Under the pieces are notes generated by a model. The model did not search any database, was not told where the DNA came from, and saw only the letters and a list, made by a program, of their open reading frames with translations. A program made the position numbers and the translations under genes. A stretch of DNA of 5,311 nucleotides from an uncultured Prevotella sp. (GTDB lineage Bacteria; Bacteroidota; Bacteroidia; Bacteroidales; Bacteroidaceae), in assembly GCA_900542795.1 (NCBI GenBank), contig UQPD01000156.1:1-5311 (forward strand), given 5' to 3'. Of the stretch, positions 1 to 5,286 are shown piece by piece (position 1 is the first letter of the stretch; the number at the start of each line of letters is the position of its first letter).

Positions 1-85
1 TCAAGCCTTGTTTGAGGTTTGACGATTCGTCATGCACCTACCGCTGAATAGTTACCCTTAAAGGATACAGTCAAAACAATTGCAA

Positions 86-108
86 AAATAGATTCAAAAA
101 ATCTATTT
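86..108. repeat. Perfect 9-bp inverted repeat, AT-rich
   Basis: AAATAGATT (86-94) and AATCTATTT (100-108) are exact reverse complements around a five-base centre, CAAAA. Only two of the nine pairs would be G-C or C-G at most, so an RNA hairpin would be weak and a protein-binding operator is as likely. A minus-strand match to TAnnTTTG (TATTTTTG, complement of 83-90) overlaps its left arm. Function is unknown. Confidence 0.5.
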
Positions 109-128
109 AAGGCAACATCTTTTTTGAA

Positions 129-159
129 AAGTGTACCTATTAAATAGGCGCAAACACTT
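129..159. repeat. Imperfect hairpin around an AATAGG palindrome
   Basis: The core CCTATT (136-141) / AATAGG (143-148) is a perfect palindrome around one A. It is enclosed by a second stem, AAGTGT (129-134) / ACACTT (154-159), with an asymmetric internal loop of one base against five. Its two nested stems total about 11-12 pairs. It could be an RNA fold or an operator; no family is recognised. Confidence 0.45.
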
Positions 160-168
160 GCATTGCCT

Positions 169-197
169 GGCATTTTATCCATGAAATGCCTACTTTT
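169..197 (+). terminator. Weak terminator-like hairpin with T run
   Basis: GGCATTT (169-175) and AAATGCC (184-190) form a perfect 7-bp stem around an eight-base loop. Three bases later comes a run of five T (194-198). Read on the plus strand this resembles an intrinsic terminator of modest GC content and could end a gene lying left of the window. The short stem and the gap before the T run keep this tentative. Confidence 0.4.
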
Positions 198-213
198 TGA
201 AATAAAAAACGGA

Positions 214-349
214 TAGAATATAGCCCATTCTGAAATTTATGATTAAATTTGCAGTGCTTTTGGTAAGAAAGAGCCTTTTAATTGTACACCAACAGTGTGA
301 TTATTTATTCAGACAAACGTGTTTTAAAATTTGAATAGGCTATATTCTA
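214..349. repeat. 17-bp inverted repeat pair enclosing 102 bp, next to the rho promoter
   Basis: TAGAATATAGCCCATTC (214-230) and GAATAGGCTATATTCTA (333-349) are reverse complements at 16 of 17 positions; the one mismatch is position 226 against 337. Both outer ends are the dinucleotide TA, and the pairing continues as GG (211-212) against CC (350-351) if one A is skipped. The right arm supplies the first two bases of the -7 element TACCTTTG. The whole unit is 136 bp, the size of a small MITE. An invertible segment, a two-site operator or a long-range stem are alternatives. The repeat itself is certain; its role is not. Confidence 0.75.
244..251 (+). promoter_or_regulatory. Candidate -7 promoter element inside the inverted repeat pair
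   Basis: TAAATTTG, followed by CAG, matches the Bacteroides -7 consensus TAnnTTTG. No TTTG is seen at the expected -33 distance. If it is used, the rho transcript would have a leader of nearly 290 bases. It may also be a chance match, since this region is AT-rich. Confidence 0.3.
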
Positions 350-355
350 CCTTTG
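348..355 (+). promoter_or_regulatory. Probable rho promoter, -7 element
   Basis: TACCTTTG is an exact match to the Bacteroidota -7 consensus TAnnTTTG and lies about 190 bases before the rho ATG. A TTTG occurs at 330-333, but the 14-base gap is shorter than the usual 19-21, so the -33 element is poor or absent. Transcription would start near 361. Its upstream side is the right arm of the inverted repeat at 333-349, so any binding or rearrangement at that repeat would affect it. Confidence 0.5.
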
Positions 356-377
356 TTATTATAGCATTACACGTGGT

Positions 378-407
378 ATTCCATCACGTTTCTCCCCTAC
401 TATCTAT
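378..407 (+). promoter_or_regulatory. C-rich, G-poor patch in the rho leader (possible rut-like site)
   Basis: These 30 bases contain about eleven C and a single G, with several pyrimidine-C steps, in an otherwise A/T-dominated leader. E. coli Rho is known to load on unstructured C-rich RNA and to repress its own gene by terminating in the rho leader. A similar feedback here is an inference from composition only. Confidence 0.3.
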
Positions 408-440
408 ATTTTAAAATTAAACAACGGCAAAAACTATGCG

Positions 441-466
441 CTAACTCTCTTTTTTGAGAAAGTTAG
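441..466 (+). other. Hairpin in the rho leader
   Basis: CTAACT (441-446) pairs with AGTTAG (461-466). CTC (447-449) can pair with GAG (456-458), leaving a two-base bulge and a loop of six T. The plus-strand RNA would therefore carry a hairpin about 80 bases before the start codon. It has no T run after it, so it is not a typical terminator. It overlaps a two-codon frame, ATG CGC TAA, at 436-444. It could modulate leader termination or stability. Confidence 0.4.
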
Positions 467-545
467 GACATACATAACAAACGCTTTCTGCCATTTGTGA
501 CCATCCATCAAGAAAAAATAGTTGTCAATCTCAAGATATAATAAA

Positions 546-2666
546 ATGGCTAACTACACAAAAGAACAATTAAACGAAATGAACGAAGCGGAATTGCATG
601 CAATTTCCGAAGAGTTAAACTTGAACGTCGAAGCCAACCTATCACGCGAGGACCTTATATACGACATACTCGATGCACAAGCCGAAGCTACAAACGCTGA
701 CGATGATGCCTCGCAGTCTCCGAAAAGACGCAATAGAATTATAAAGAAATCGGAAGCCGACCATGTATTCTCTACAAACCTTTCTCCGGTGAAAGTCGAA
801 ACTGCACAAATTCAAGAAAATGCAGATGATGCTACTAAAGAAACTGAAGAGAATGTACAAACTGCAGAAACTACAACTGTGGAGGCTAAGCCCGAACCAA
901 TAAAGATAGAACTGCCTAAAAGAAAACGCGGACGTCCGTCGAAAGCTGATATCGCCGCAAGAGAAGCTGCCATTAAAGCAGCCGAAGAAGCTGCAGCTAA
1001 AGCAGCTCAAGAGGTAGCAGAAAATCAGACTACAGCAGAGGTTACAGCTGAAGATAAAAGTGCTGAAGCCCCCAATGATGGTGAGGCGCAAATGACTGTA
1101 AGTAGTGCTGATACACGTAAGGGAGATGAAATTCCCGATTTTGTAGCAGAACAGATGAAACAAGCCAACATGATTGCTGGCATCCAAAATGCAGATGTGC
1201 TCGACATGGAAGAAGTGAAGCGCACACTTGGACAAAAGATGCCTGAATTGATGTCTGCTCCTAATAACATGCCTAAGGTTTCGAACACAGAAACCAATCC
1301 TAACAATCAAGATGACTTTGTGATTGTGCAGGATGTGCCTATCATTTTTGAAGGTAGCGAACTGAACATTCCACAAAACGACTACATGGGCAATCAAATG
1401 GAAGAAAATTATATTGAACGCCCTAAGTTCCGCCGCTTTAAAGATGACCCTATCGTACAAGAACAGTTGCGTACTAATGCACCCGAATCTTCCTACAATT
1501 ACGATGAAGGAGATATTGAAGACAATAAAGAGGCTCTTCCCGACCCTACCGAACACTTGCTTGAAGGCAGAGGTGTGTTAGAAATTGTACCCGAAGGTTT
1601 TGGTTTCCTTCGTTCTTCTGATTACAACTATTTGGCTTCGCCCGACGACATTTATGTTTCACCTATACAAATTCGACAATATGGCTTGAAACCTGGCGAC
1701 GTGGTTGAAGGTATGGTAAAGATTCCTCGCGAAAACGAGAAGTTCTTTGCCTTGATTGAAATTCTGCGCATTAACGGACTTTCGCCCACTGATGTGAGAG
1801 ACCGCATCTCGTTTGAACATCTCATTCCATTATTCCCCGAAGAGAAGTTTAAACTCTGCACTGGACACAATGACTCAACTTCATGCCGCTTGGTAGACTT
1901 GTTTACGCCTATTGGTAAAGGGCAACGTGCACTCATTGTGGCACAGCCTAAGACAGGTAAGACCATGTTGATGAAGGACATTGCCAATGCTATTGCTAAA
2001 AATCATCCCGAAACTTACCTCATGATGTTGCTCATTGACGAACGTCCTGAAGAGGTTACCGACATGATGAGAACAGTTAAAGCTGAAGTTATTGCTTCAA
2101 CATTTGATGAGCCTGCTGCCCGCCACGTGAAAATTGCTGGTATTGTGCTTGACAAAGCAAAGCGCATGGTAGAATGCGGACATGATGTGGTAATATTCCT
2201 TGACTCTATCACACGTTTGGCTCGTGCCTACAACACCGTAGCTCCTACATCGGGTAAAATTCTCTCGGGTGGTGTGGACGCTAATGCTTTGCAAAAGCCT
2301 AAACGCTTCTTTGGTGCTGCACGTAACATTGAAGGTGGTGGTTCACTCACCATTATTGCAACGGCTCTTATTGATACAGGCTCTAAGATGGACGAAGTTA
2401 TCTTTGAAGAATTTAAGGGTACGGGTAATATGGAATTGCAACTCGACCGCTCTTTGGCTAACAAGCGTATCTTCCCAGCTGTTAATATTATTGCTTCTTC
2501 TACACGAAGAGACGACTTGTTACAGGATGAGCTTACACGTAAGCGCATGTGGATTCTTCGCAATTACATTTCAGATATGAACCCGATTGAAGCGATGTCT
2601 GATGTGAAGAAACGTATTGAAAATACGAAAGACAACGAGGAATTCATGGCGTCGATGAATGGATAA
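546..2666 (+). CDS. rho: Transcription termination factor Rho with large disordered insert
   Basis: Hexameric ATP-driven RNA translocase/helicase that binds nascent RNA and ends transcription. I choose the ATG at 546 (706 aa) because MANYTKEQL begins the Rho N-terminal helical domain; the frame stays open to a TTG at 522, which would add eight residues of no family character. Residues about 3-45 resemble the Rho N domain. About 46-335 are a low-complexity charged insert, with a basic patch (59-68), KRKRGRP (125-131) and an Ala/Glu/Lys-rich helix-like stretch (137-159). The OB-like RNA-binding domain follows (341-406: GFGFLRS, DDIYVSP). The ATPase core has Walker A PKTGKT (468-473), Walker B VVIFLD (548-553), Q-loop LSGGVDANAL (573-582), R-loop DEVIFEEFKGTGN (616-628) and a probable arginine finger near R654. 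E. coli Rho has 419 aa. Bacteroides thetaiotaomicron Rho also has a long disordered region, reported to drive phase separation. The gene is monocistronic in this window and ends at a strong hairpin. Confidence 0.98.
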   Translation: MANYTKEQLNEMNEAELHAISEELNLNVEANLSREDLIYDILDAQAEATNADDDASQSPKRRNRIIKKSEADHVFSTNLSPVKVETAQIQENADDATKETEENVQTAETTTVEAKPEPIKIELPKRKRGRPSKADIAAREAAIKAAEEAAAKAAQEVAENQTTAEVTAEDKSAEAPNDGEAQMTVSSADTRKGDEIPDFVAEQMKQANMIAGIQNADVLDMEEVKRTLGQKMPELMSAPNNMPKVSNTETNPNNQDDFVIVQDVPIIFEGSELNIPQNDYMGNQMEENYIERPKFRRFKDDPIVQEQLRTNAPESSYNYDEGDIEDNKEALPDPTEHLLEGRGVLEIVPEGFGFLRSSDYNYLASPDDIYVSPIQIRQYGLKPGDVVEGMVKIPRENEKFFALIEILRINGLSPTDVRDRISFEHLIPLFPEEKFKLCTGHNDSTSCRLVDLFTPIGKGQRALIVAQPKTGKTMLMKDIANAIAKNHPETYLMMLLIDERPEEVTDMMRTVKAEVIASTFDEPAARHVKIAGIVLDKAKRMVECGHDVVIFLDSITRLARAYNTVAPTSGKILSGGVDANALQKPKRFFGAARNIEGGGSLTIIATALIDTGSKMDEVIFEEFKGTGNMELQLDRSLANKRIFPAVNIIASSTRRDDLLQDELTRKRMWILRNYISDMNPIEAMSDVKKRIENTKDNEEFMASMNG

Positions 2667-2686
2667 ATAAGTAAATGTAGATATAT

Positions 2687-2732
2687 ATATAAATCCGCGG
2701 ATAGCTTTTATAAACTATCCGCGGATTTATAT
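2687..2732. terminator. Bidirectional terminator between convergent rho and the lipoprotein gene
   Basis: Positions 2687-2704 and 2715-2732 are perfect 18-bp reverse complements around a ten-base loop, with a GC core CCGCGG and AT-rich outer pairs. It begins 20 bases after the rho stop and ends 8 bases past the lipoprotein stop. On the plus strand the stem runs into ATATTTT; on the minus strand it runs into a TATATATAT tract. The T runs are interrupted, but the position and symmetry favour a terminator serving both genes. Confidence 0.85.
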
Positions 2733-2740
2733 TTTGAACT

Positions 2741-3202
2741 TTATTTCTTCTTAGTCAATACATAGAACTTTGCAGTTTCACCTTCAGGCTCATTGCCTAA
2801 TGAATCGGTCAACACGATGTTGTTATCATCCTTTACTTTATAAAAGGTGTGTTCACCACTCGAAGGACGAACAAGCATCAACACTTTGCCTTCAAGCACT
2901 TTGAAAACGCCACTGGCTGCATCGAGTACATCTTTTTTACGACCCAAATAATCTTGTGTAATTTGATATGTACTGTCTGCATTAAGAGTTACAATGGTCT
3001 TTATGCCTGGACCATCTGCTGCTGGCAATGTTCCCTCATAGGTTCCTGCAATGGTAGTTAAATCAATAGGAGCAATTGCGGCACTACTGTCTACTAAACT
3101 TGTTGAATCTTGGTTGTCTACGTTATCAGGGGTCTTCTTGCCTGTGCAAGCCACTGTTAATGCCATCGCTGCGATAGCCATCATCATCACGGACTTTTTC
3201 AT
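2741..3202 (-). CDS. NlpE-like outer-membrane lipoprotein, single N-terminal domain, no CXXC
   Basis: Small lipoprotein of 153 aa. A lysine pair, a hydrophobic segment (about 5-18) and a lipobox-like LTVAC with acceptor Cys19 mark a signal peptidase II substrate. A Ser/Thr/Asp-rich linker follows (20-47). Residues about 50-150 resemble the NlpE N-terminal domain: GTYEGTLP (53-60), GIKTIVTLNADSTY (66-79), a YLG turn (85-87) and the strand pattern to FYVLTK. E. coli NlpE (about 236 aa) has a second OB-fold domain, absent here, and senses envelope and copper stress and surface contact. The family motif PCADC reads PAADG here (60-64), so the thiol pair is lost. Cys19 is followed by TGKK rather than acidic residues, so surface export is not indicated. 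It has its own promoter and terminator; the start is fixed by the signal peptide, and no Shine-Dalgarno is seen. Its function in this organism is unknown. Confidence 0.85.
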   Translation of the reverse strand: MKKSVMMMAIAAMALTVACTGKKTPDNVDNQDSTSLVDSSAAIAPIDLTTIAGTYEGTLPAADGPGIKTIVTLNADSTYQITQDYLGRKKDVLDAASGVFKVLEGKVLMLVRPSSGEHTFYKVKDDNNIVLTDSLGNEPEGETAKFYVLTKKK

Positions 3203-3260
3203 ATTGCTGTTTTTTAGTTACTTTTATGCGATGCTATAATCACATATATAATATAGGGTG

Positions 3261-3268
3261 CAAAGGTA
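3261..3268 (-). promoter_or_regulatory. Probable promoter -7 element of the NlpE-like gene
   Basis: The minus strand reads TACCTTTG followed by CACCC, an exact TAnnTTTG match, 58 bases before the start codon. No clear TTTG lies at the -33 position; the best upstream candidate is a T run (complement of 3292-3296). It lies downstream of the asnB terminator, which supports separate transcription of this gene. The predicted leader is about 50 bases and A/T-rich. Confidence 0.55.
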
Positions 3269-3323
3269 TGAAATATACAATCGCTTAGCCTAAAAATAGT
3301 ACCAATTATTCTTGATATTTCAT

Positions 3324-3365
3324 AAAAAATCCGCCACACATTCACCCGTTGGTGTGTGTGACGGA
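3324..3365 (-). terminator. Intrinsic terminator of asnB
   Basis: On the minus strand TCCGTCACAC (3365-3356) pairs with GTGTGGCGGA (3339-3330); the only non-Watson-Crick pair is a U-G wobble. An inner CACC/GGTG stem closes an AACG tetraloop. Six T follow at once (complement of 3324-3329). This is a classic Rho-independent terminator, about 50 bases after the asnB stop. On the plus strand the wobble becomes a C-A mismatch and no T run follows, so it acts in the minus direction. Confidence 0.9.
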
Positions 3366-3413
3366 CAGATCAACCAAAATAACATTATATAGTTTAGTCA
3401 AGTCTCTTGGTTA

Positions 3414-5102
3414 TTACAAAGCTTTTGTATCAGCTTTATCATACGCTTCTTCGTGAACACCAGCTACGGCACGTCCACTCGGATCGTTTACGTTTTTGAA
3501 AGAAGCATCCCATGCAAGAGCTTCGGCAGTAGAGCATGCCACACTCGGAACACTCGGAACACTGCGAGCTGCACTTTCGCTCGGGAAATACTCCTCGAAT
3601 ATAGAGCGGTAATAATATTCTTCCTTATTCATTGGCGGATTGATGGGGAATCTTTCGGCTGCATGTGCCATTTGCTCATCAGAAACGGCTTCGGCTGTTA
3701 TGGCTTTCAGCGTATCAATCCACGAATATCCCACACCATCAGAGAATTGCTCCTTTTGACGCCAAGCGACATCTTCGGGCAGCATATCAGCAAAGGCTTC
3801 GCGCACAATCTTCTTTTCGATAGTTGTGCCAGGACACATCTTCGCCTTGGGATTCTGTCGCATTGCTACATCCAAGAAATCCTTATCGAGGAAAGGTACA
3901 CGACCTTCGACACCCCAAGCAGACAAACTCTTATTGGCTCTCAAGCAATCGTAGAGATGGAGCTTTGAAAGTTTGCGCACAGTTTCCTCGTGAAAGGCTT
4001 GTGGCGTAGGTGCTTTGTGAAAATAAAGGTAACCACCAAATACCTCGTCGGCTCCCTCGCCTGAAAGAACCATCTTTATGCCCATTGACTTGATGACACG
4101 TGCCAACAAATACATCGGGGTTGAGGCTCTAACTGTTGTTACGTCATAGGTTTCGATAAAGTATATTACATCGCGAACAGCATCCAAACCTTCTTGAATG
4201 GTATAGTTTATTTCATGATGAACCGTACCAATAAAGTCTGCCACTTCTTTTGCCTTTGCCAAGTCGGGAGCTCCTTTCAAGCCTACGGCAAAAGAGTGTA
4301 ACTGTGGCCACCATGCTGCTTGTGTGCTATCAGTTTCGATGCGATGTGCAGCATATTTCTTTGCTATGGCACTTATGACCGAGCTATCTAAACCACCCGA
4401 AAGTAATACGCCATAAGGCACATCACACATCAGCTGACGCTTAACAGCTGCTTCGAGGGCATCGTGTACCTCTTTAACAGAAGAGCCGTTGTCTTTGACA
4501 TTGTCATAGTTTTCCCAATCGCGATGATACCATTTCACCATCTTACCCTCAGAACCTAAATAATAATGTCCTGGCAAGAAGGGCTCGTATGTATCGCAAT
4601 AGCCTTCAAGGGCTTTCAACTCGGAAGCACAATAGACTTTTCCATCCTTGTCGTGACCAATGTACAGAGGTATAACTCCTATTGGATCGCGTGCAATAAG
4701 GAAATCATCTTTTTCCTCGTCATAAAGGGCAAAAGCATAGATTCCATTCAAATCCTCAAGAAAGTTTATACCTTTCTCTTTATACAAGGCAAGAATTACT
4801 TCGCAGTCTGACCCTGTTTGGAATTGATACTTATCTGCAAAATCTTTACGGATTTGCTGATGATTGTAAATTTCGCCATTTACTGCAAGGACCTGTTTCT
4901 TGTCGGGGGAAAATAAAGGTTGTTTACCGCTTTGTGGATCAACTATCGACAACCTCTCGTGGCAAAGTATTGCATGTTTGCCACAATATATTCCACTCCA
5001 ATCTGGTCCACGATGGCGAATCTTTTTGCTCATTTCAAGAGCTTTCTTTCGTAATTCAGGTGTCTGATTCTGAATGTTGAAAATAGATACTATGCCACAC
5101 AT
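3414..5102 (-). CDS. asnB: Asparagine synthetase B (glutamine-hydrolysing)
   Basis: Cytosolic enzyme converting aspartate, glutamine and ATP to asparagine, glutamate, AMP and diphosphate. The start is fixed by MCGI: Cys2 becomes the N-terminal nucleophile of the class II glutaminase domain after Met removal. That domain shows RHRGPD (29-34), HERLS (48-52), NGEIYN (75-80) and GSD (97-99), which bind and hydrolyse glutamine. The synthetase domain (from about 210) has the PP-loop SGGLDSS (235-241), SGEGADE (347-353), and the conserved RVPFLDK (401-407) and WRQKEQFSDGVGYSW (447-461). At 562 aa it is slightly longer than E. coli AsnB (554) and similar along its whole length; the excess is mainly an eight-residue C-terminal tail after the conserved GVHxxAY. 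AAAGGG just before the ATG is a weak Shine-Dalgarno. Two TAA codons follow in tandem (3411-3416). The gene has its own promoter region and terminator and looks intact. All active-site motifs are present. Confidence 0.98.
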   Translation of the reverse strand: MCGIVSIFNIQNQTPELRKKALEMSKKIRHRGPDWSGIYCGKHAILCHERLSIVDPQSGKQPLFSPDKKQVLAVNGEIYNHQQIRKDFADKYQFQTGSDCEVILALYKEKGINFLEDLNGIYAFALYDEEKDDFLIARDPIGVIPLYIGHDKDGKVYCASELKALEGYCDTYEPFLPGHYYLGSEGKMVKWYHRDWENYDNVKDNGSSVKEVHDALEAAVKRQLMCDVPYGVLLSGGLDSSVISAIAKKYAAHRIETDSTQAAWWPQLHSFAVGLKGAPDLAKAKEVADFIGTVHHEINYTIQEGLDAVRDVIYFIETYDVTTVRASTPMYLLARVIKSMGIKMVLSGEGADEVFGGYLYFHKAPTPQAFHEETVRKLSKLHLYDCLRANKSLSAWGVEGRVPFLDKDFLDVAMRQNPKAKMCPGTTIEKKIVREAFADMLPEDVAWRQKEQFSDGVGYSWIDTLKAITAEAVSDEQMAHAAERFPINPPMNKEEYYYRSIFEEYFPSESAARSVPSVPSVACSTAEALAWDASFKNVNDPSGRAVAGVHEEAYDKADTKAL

Positions 5103-5160
5103 AACCCTTTACATTTAGTTTTTGTACTAGTTTACGTTCTTGACAAATGTCTTTGCGTTT

Positions 5161-5176
5161 GTGATTTTGTTATCAC
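5161..5176. promoter_or_regulatory. Operator-like inverted repeat at the asnB start region
   Basis: GTGAT (5161-5165) and ATCAC (5172-5176) are perfect reverse complements with six bases between. They lie just downstream of the asnB -7 element, so the site covers the likely transcription start. It could bind a dimeric regulator or form a short hairpin at the 5' end of the mRNA. It is not a good CRP site: the TGTGA and TCAC halves are eight bases apart instead of six. The regulator is unknown. Confidence 0.35.
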
Positions 5177-5180
5177 GCTG

Positions 5181-5210
5181 CAAATATACACACATTTTTT
5201 ATATCACAAT
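5181..5210 (-). promoter_or_regulatory. Probable asnB promoter
   Basis: The minus strand reads TATATTTG (complement of 5181-5188), an exact match to TAnnTTTG, followed by CAG. Eighteen bases upstream is ATTG (complement of 5207-5210), one base off the -33 TTTG, at nearly the usual distance. This is the best promoter in the window by the Bacteroides consensus. The leader to the ATG would be about 70 bases. Confidence 0.6.
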
Positions 5211-5286
5211 GCTTTTTGAGTAGTTATTTTTTAGAAAATCGTTCGAAAAGTACATTTTTCTATTGCAAAGTGAAAGATTACAATAC

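Larger units (their letters stand above)
1..545. other. Non-coding region upstream of rho, rich in inverted repeats
   Basis: I find no convincing protein or RNA gene here; the open frames are short and have no family character. What can be seen is a series of inverted repeats (1-22, 20-32, 86-108, 129-159, 169-190, the pair 214-230/333-349, and 441-466), two matches to the Bacteroides -7 element (244-251 and 348-355), and a leader of about 180 bases before the rho start codon. The first part may be the 3' flank of a gene beyond the left edge, because the hairpin at 169-190 is followed by a T run. The contig begins inside the first hairpin, so its upstream context is unknown. Confidence 0.7.

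Noticed and set aside
1..33. Minus-strand frame of ten codons (MTNRQTSNKA) ending in TGA exactly at the contig edge
   Set aside because: Too short to support, with an in-frame stop a few codons upstream of its ATG. Its end at position 1 looks like coincidence.
83..90. Minus-strand match to TAnnTTTG (TATTTTTG), a possible leftward promoter
   Set aside because: The region is A/T-rich, no -33 element lies at the right distance, and no gene on the minus strand is visible to the left. The match may be chance.
239..334. Open frame of 31 codons starting ATG ATT AAA TTT, lying almost wholly between the inverted repeat arms
   Set aside because: It is short, in AT-rich DNA, and has no recognisable domain. 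The candidate -7 element at 244-251 would lie inside it. Chance is the simplest explanation.
522..545. TTG at 522 as the rho start codon, adding eight residues
   Set aside because: The extra residues SISRYNK have no family character, while the ATG at 546 begins MANYTKEQL, where the Rho N-terminal domain starts. ATG is also the commoner start.
642..1556. Long open frame (304 codons) antisense to rho
   Set aside because: It lies wholly opposite the low-complexity Rho insert, has no domain and is rich in Phe, Cys and Ser as expected for an antisense reading of a Glu/Lys/Ala-rich frame. It is a shadow of rho.
3541..3567. Tandem 9-bp repeat ACACTCGGA in the asnB 3' part (SVPSVPSV) as a recent expansion or slippage site
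   Set aside because: Against E. coli AsnB (AAECVPGGPSVACS) the segment has the same length, so nothing has been inserted. Two codon-level copies can arise by substitution.
5161..5176. CRP-type binding site at the asnB promoter
   Set aside because: The TGTGA and TCAC half-sites are eight bases apart rather than six, and Bacteroidota do not use the E. coli CRP system in the same way.
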